From positions 1 to 8,046 of the forward strand of contig JAATGE010000462.1 in the NCBI GenBank assembly GCA_015654825.1: a DNA stretch of 8,046 bases, in the 5' to 3' direction. The position numbers and the translations under genes are program-made. The stretch is from Rhodospirillales bacterium. Its GTDB lineage: Bacteria; Pseudomonadota; Alphaproteobacteria; Acetobacterales; Acetobacteraceae. The notes under the pieces are model-generated. The model had not been told where the DNA came from. It saw nothing but the letters and a program-made list of their open reading frames with translations, and made no database searches. This document shows positions 5,457 through 8,046 of the stretch, piece after piece (position 1 is the stretch's first letter; every line of letters begins with the position of its first letter).

Positions 5457-6839
5457 TTAAGTCGTTAGGTTTGTCCGATGTTCACTACACCTTTCGACTT
5501 TGGGGTCGGTATTTTCTAGCGCCAGCTTCTGAGCGCGCCCTAGCTTCCGAAGCTTAAGCGAGGATCGCAGATAAAACAGAAAATAAGGCTCTACAATATG
5601 CAAATTTTCGACATCGCCGTTGTTGTCCCATTCGACAGGCTTATATCCCTGAACGCCGGTATCCGTCTCAACTGACTTTCCAGCGATCTTGTCAATTTGT
5701 GAGCAGGCCTCGCTGACGCTCGATCCAACCGGCGGCTCTGACAAACAAGTTGCCGCTACTCGGGCCATCAACTGTTTGTAGGTTATGCTCATTATCGGCG
5801 GGTCGGCTGCTATTGCTAGTAACACCGCACGGTAAACATCGCCCTCAGTCCCATCGTTGAATTCATACTGCTTACGGTCTTGCCCCCGGAGCTTTGGGCC
5901 TTCATGCATGTTTTCCAACAAAGTCGAAAAATCAGAAAGTGATGATGTTGTTTGCTGTATCTTTGATATATCGTCATCTGTGGGAACAAAAACTATTGGT
6001 GCCTCCCGCTTCAGATATACATCGAAGCGGTAGCACGTCTGCAAGCAAAGGGCCTGCATAAGCTGCGGTGATCCACATGCCTCGATAGCAAGTCGATCTA
6101 TGAACGAAGGTGGCATCTGCATGTTTAGTATTTTAAAGCCCTCCGCTCCAATTTTGCTCAGTTCGTTGACGTTCCAATATCCCATGTCGATTGACTGCAA
6201 TCTTCCTCGCAGTTCCGAATTGGCCCGAACCACATCATCCGAGCGGTGAGGGACACTTGCGACACACACCTTGATCCCGAGTTCGGCTGCTGCCTTAAGA
6301 TTCTTTGCTACTTCCGATTGCTCCTGTCGTGATATGTAATGAAAGTCGTCGATAAAGAGGACGAAATCTGAATTGGCGATTTCCCTTGCAACGCCGGCGA
6401 GTCCCGCTCGACTGTGCGACGAAGTCTGCGAGCTTCCGGTAGCCTCGGAGTTTGCGAGTTGAGATGTTCCGCTCATTCCGACCACCGATGGCAGTCCGAA
6501 GCTCACCGAACCACCGCCGGTAGTTGAGCGAGCAGTTCCGGAGGTCACTTGGCTGACATTTGATGTCGGGCTGCCCATCCAATCAAACGTAGCGTCCCAA
6601 AGATCTTCAGGGCTTCGAATTTGTGGGCCAAAAAGCCGAATTAGGTTGTCCTTACCGACTACTCTTTGCAGAAGAACCGATTTGCCGGACTTTGACGGGC
6701 CTGAGATGGAAACCACGATATTGGTCGTGCGCAAACCGTTTCCTACTTGTCCTTCAAAATCCTCGTCCCTTGGGATGTAGGTGTGAGCGGGGAACGTATT
6801 GGGGGTGAATACGTCAACTGCTTGCATTTGTGGGTCCAT
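5457..6839 (-). CDS. P-loop NTPase (STAND/AAA+ type) convergent with the TIR operon
   Basis: This protein has 460 residues from ATG 6839. Walker A is GPSKSGKS (47-54). Walker B is LFIDDFHYI (161-169), with paired Asp for Mg/ATP. A sensor-like strand 'VCVASVPHRSDD' (about 191-202) precedes 'RANSELRGR' (about 205-213), whose Arg residues resemble the sensor/finger region of STAND and AAA+ proteins. Between the Walker motifs lies an unusual Ser/Gly/Thr-rich stretch (about 89-143). The C-terminal third, with 'EFNDGTEGDVYRAVLLAIAA' and 'GDVENLHIVEPYFLFYLRSS', looks like a winged-helix/output region. No TPR, WD40 or catalytic effector domain is visible, so an effector would have to be supplied by a partner. 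GTG 6881 would add 14 residues but lies upstream of the predicted promoter; ATG 6839 has GAGGA 11 nt upstream. Like the TIR gene, it is less GC-rich than the flanks. Role as sensor or switch for the TIR protein is inference. Confidence 0.88.
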   Translation of the reverse strand: MDPQMQAVDVFTPNTFPAHTYIPRDEDFEGQVGNGLRTTNIVVSISGPSKSGKSVLLQRVVGKDNLIRLFGPQIRSPEDLWDATFDWMGSPTSNVSQVTSGTARSTTGGGSVSFGLPSVVGMSGTSQLANSEATGSSQTSSHSRAGLAGVAREIANSDFVLFIDDFHYISRQEQSEVAKNLKAAAELGIKVCVASVPHRSDDVVRANSELRGRLQSIDMGYWNVNELSKIGAEGFKILNMQMPPSFIDRLAIEACGSPQLMQALCLQTCYRFDVYLKREAPIVFVPTDDDISKIQQTTSSLSDFSTLLENMHEGPKLRGQDRKQYEFNDGTEGDVYRAVLLAIAADPPIMSITYKQLMARVAATCLSEPPVGSSVSEACSQIDKIAGKSVETDTGVQGYKPVEWDNNGDVENLHIVEPYFLFYLRSSLKLRKLGRAQKLALENTDPKVERCSEHRTNLTT

Positions 6840-6865
6840 TGCAGGAGGTGTCCTCGCCCCGGGTA

Positions 6866-6894
6866 TGTATAGCAAGTCCACAATCTAACATCCA
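6866..6894 (-). promoter_or_regulatory. Candidate extended -10 promoter of the ATPase gene
   Basis: On the minus strand TGCTATACA forms an extended -10 (TATACA at 6866-6871, TG at 6873-6874). A weak -35 TGGATG lies 17 nt upstream (6889-6894, 3 of 6). Initiation would fall near 6859, about 20 nt before ATG 6839, which argues against the upstream GTG at 6881. Confidence 0.5.
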
Positions 6895-7004
6895 GATCGC
6901 AAAACGATGAAGTGGGCGGCGGTGGCCCACCCACCATTCGGGTCGGGACGAACATGCGTCGCCGAGCTTCGAGTCGTAATGGCGTCGAATTCGCTTGTTG
7001 CTCT

Positions 7005-7073
7005 TAAAAAAAGGGGCATGGGGCCCATGGGCCCGGCGGGTCCTGAGCAGAGCGCTGGCCTTCCTTCACTTCC
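7005..7073 (-). repeat. Dispersed double-hairpin repeat, copy 2 (opposite orientation to copy 1)
   Basis: Read on the minus strand, this follows a coding stop at 7074 just as copy 1 follows hflC. It has a GAAGG flank, a degraded first hairpin (two mismatches against copy 1), the linker ACCCG and a perfect palindrome GGGCCCATGGGCCC (7021-7034). A CCCC run and a T-tract come next. Copies 1 and 2 bracket the segment of about 5 kb that carries the frameshifted gene, two toxin-antitoxin modules and the TIR/ATPase locus. Confidence 0.78.
7006..7034 (-). terminator. Probable intrinsic terminator (end of repeat copy 2)
   Basis: On the minus strand a GC-only-rich palindrome (GGGCCCATGGGCCC) is followed by CATGCCCC and seven consecutive T. 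It would terminate the truncated gene ending at 7074. The 8-nt gap between stem and T-tract can partly be absorbed by pairing of flanking G and C. Confidence 0.55.
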
Positions 7074-7270
7074 TTACCCCGCCACCAGTGCCTCCGGACT
7101 GGCGCGGACCTTGGCGACGCGGCGGCGGTCCATTTCGAGGACTTCGAAGAGTAAGCCGCCGAAGACTAGGCGATCGCCGGGGTGGGGGACGCGGCGGTGT
7201 AACGCGAGAATCAGGCCAGGCAGGTTGAGGTGGGAGCCTTCGGCGGGGAGGGTGAGGCTGGGCAGGCCAA
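7074..7270 (-). pseudogene. 3' remnant of a CorC/HlyC-type (CBS-transporter-associated domain) gene
   Basis: The last 60 or so residues of the frame ending at 7074 read 'LPAEGSHLNLPGLILALHRR', then 'VPHPGDRLVFGGLLFEVLEM', then 'DRRRVAKVRA'. This is the FAD-binding-like CorC/HlyC C-terminal domain ('GLILALLGRIPxxGD...FEVLEMDxRRVxKV') of magnesium/cobalt-efflux and hemolysin-related membrane proteins. The upstream CBS pair and DUF21 membrane domain are absent: the frame continues to 7376 with unrelated low-complexity sequence and then overlaps the antitoxin gene on the other strand. It is therefore a truncated tail, not a working gene. The 5' boundary (about 7270) is approximate. Confidence 0.62.
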
Positions 7271-7356
7271 ATCGGATGACGGGCGCATGGCCCGGCCAGC
7301 GAGCGCCGCCACAATGAATGCTGGAAATCGCCCGTGCGCGACCCCATAGTGCGGGC

Positions 7357-7548
7357 ATGGATCGTGACAACGCCAAGGCCCCCGCCTACTGGGTGGAAGA
7401 ACTGGCGCGCAGCGACGCGGAGCGCGCTCGCGGCGAGCGGGTGCCCGCGAGCGTGGTGCATGACGACATGCTGCGTGCGTTGGCCGAACTCGAAGCGGAG
7501 CGCGTCGAGGGCGCCCAAGCACCTGTCCGGGCGCCGCGCGGTCGTTGA
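7357..7548 (+). CDS. Small type II antitoxin paired with a RelE/ParE-like toxin
   Basis: This 63-residue acidic, helical protein has 'YWVEELARSDAERARGERVP' (about 9-28), then 'VHDDMLRALAELEAERVEGA', and a basic Pro/Arg tail. No standard Phd, RelB or ParD signature is clear; the W/LA.SDAE..RGE.V layout fits short alphaproteobacterial antitoxins that accompany ParE-type toxins. I choose ATG 7357 over ATG 7318 because the intervening residues look non-coding and a weak -10-like CATAGT (7345-7350) lies just upstream. The stop overlaps the toxin start (TTGA). Identity rests mainly on its position next to the toxin. Confidence 0.7.
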   Translation: MDRDNAKAPAYWVEELARSDAERARGERVPASVVHDDMLRALAELEAERVEGAQAPVRAPRGR

Positions 7549-7853
7549 TCGACTACACGCCGACCGCCCGTCGGCACGTCAACGACCTGATCGCGCATTA
7601 CAAGAAAATTCGCCGGCCGGAGGCGATCCGTAACATGCACATCGCCCTGGCGAGAGTGGCGGCGACGATTGAAGCCGGGTCCGGCCGGCCGCGTGATTTT
7701 CCCGCCACATACCGCGATCTCGCCCGCCCCGGCAGGGCTTGGCTTAGGGAAGGCATTTACTGGGTCGCCTATGAGCCGGGGGAGCAGCCGATCATTGTAG
7801 CGGTGTTCTGGGCCGGCGCCGACCTCGCCGGCCGCTATCCACAGGTTCCTTAG
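7545..7853 (+). CDS. RelE/ParE-superfamily toxin
   Basis: This 102-residue protein has the RelE/ParE layout. It begins 'IDYTPTARRHVNDLIAHYKK', then has a helical pair, 'RPRDFPATYRDLARPGRAWL', 'REGIYWVAYEPGEQPIIVAV' and a last 'FWAGADLAGRYPQ'. The start is TTG at 7545, overlapping the antitoxin stop by 3-4 nt (TTGA), a coupling equivalent to ATGA. No catalytic His/Tyr set can be assigned by eye, so mRNA cleavage (RelE) and gyrase poisoning (ParE) are both possible. Length and operon order (antitoxin first) are typical of parDE and relBE. Confidence 0.85.
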   Translation: MIDYTPTARRHVNDLIAHYKKIRRPEAIRNMHIALARVAATIEAGSGRPRDFPATYRDLARPGRAWLREGIYWVAYEPGEQPIIVAVFWAGADLAGRYPQVP

Positions 7854-7925
7854 GGTCAGCGGCCGCCGCACCAACTCCGGCCCGGGTTCCGAGCGCATTA
7901 CGAGATAGCCCGAAGGCCTCTGTGT

Positions 7926-8046
7926 TATACCAACCGTCCTAGACATTGACCGCTATCCAATCTCGGGTTCCAATCGATTGGATACGTTGGGGGTCGGCGA
8001 TCAGCCAGTTCCACGCAATTCGGCAGGCTTCGATAATGTCGTCGTA
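7926..8046 (-). mobile_element. End of an IS630-family insertion sequence (continues beyond window)
   Basis: The transposase C-terminus below is followed within about 12 nt by GACGGTTGGTATA (minus strand), which resembles the terminal inverted repeats of IS630 elements; these insert at TA. The boundary at the TA dinucleotide at 7926-7929 is approximate because the other end is outside the window. Positions 7854-7925, between the toxin stop and this boundary, show no gene. Confidence 0.62.
7939..8046 (-). CDS. IS630-family transposase, C-terminal end only
   Basis: The minus-strand frame ending with TAG at 7939-7941 reads 'YDDIIEACRIAWNWLIADPQ', then 'RIQSIGTRDWIAVNV'. The 'Y.DI..AC..AWN.LI..P..I.SIGTRDW' pattern is the C-terminus of IS630/DDE transposases. 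Only 35 residues are visible, and the frame stays open to the window edge, so the rest of the gene lies outside. It is too short for an ordinary open-frame scan to report. Confidence 0.8.
   Translation of the reverse strand, partial: YDDIIEACRIAWNWLIADPQRIQSIGTRDWIAVNV

Noticed and set aside
1888..7073. Repeat copies as terminal inverted repeats of a composite transposon
   Set aside because: No transposase lies between them and no target duplication is evident; each copy directly abuts a gene stop, so a terminator-like dispersed repeat explains them better.
7386..7946. 186-residue minus-strand frame over the third TA pair
   Set aside because: Opposite a well-supported toxin-antitoxin operon and without recognisable domain.
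1..8046. CRISPR array
   Set aside because: No regularly spaced repeats of 24 nt or more with unique spacers were seen on reading through the window.

Overview
The window looks like a GC-rich alphaproteobacterial chromosome, perhaps of the Rhodospirillales. I base this on codon bias, on the HflK/HflC sequences, and on a GC-rich double-hairpin repeat that I remember from that group; no database was searched. A core operon (hflK-hflC) occupies the left edge. To its right lies an accessory region with small toxin-antitoxin modules, a frameshifted gene, a gene remnant, a candidate TIR/ATPase defence locus and the end of an insertion sequence.

Layout. Positions 1-1887 (+) hold the 3' part of hflK and all of hflC, overlapping by 4 nt and followed directly by a double-hairpin repeat/terminator. 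Positions 2017-2714 (-) hold a hypothetical gene broken by a frameshift. Positions 2804-3420 (-) hold a BrnT-like toxin with an XRE-type helix-turn-helix antitoxin. Positions 3471-4069 (-) hold a HigB/HigA module with a clear promoter and a perfect inverted-repeat operator. Positions 4070-4333 are regulatory and intergenic. Positions 4334-5444 (+) hold a TIR-domain protein with an unassigned C-terminal domain, translationally coupled to a 54-residue cysteine-rich protein. Positions 5457-6839 (-) hold a P-loop ATPase of STAND/AAA+ type, tail to tail with the TIR operon and only 12 nt from it. At 7005-7073 a second copy of the double-hairpin repeat lies in opposite orientation, directly downstream of a 3' remnant of a CorC/HlyC-type gene (7074-about 7270, -). 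Positions 7357-7853 (+) hold a third toxin-antitoxin pair (RelE/ParE type). Positions 7926-8046 hold the 3' end of an IS630-type transposase.

How it fits together. The TIR protein keeps the FISYA loop and a Glu (E79) where the NAD-hydrolase Glu of active TIR enzymes sits. It is paired with a small putative zinc protein and a regulatory-type NTPase, and is visibly less GC-rich than its neighbours. This arrangement (TIR effector, ATPase sensor/switch, toxin-antitoxin and IS neighbours, repeat-bounded segment) is typical of a horizontally acquired anti-phage module. I cannot match it to a named defence system, so it is the main candidate for something undescribed. The immune role is inference from domains and context.

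No tRNA, rRNA or CRISPR array was seen, and no stretch above 300 nt is without a gene or remnant.
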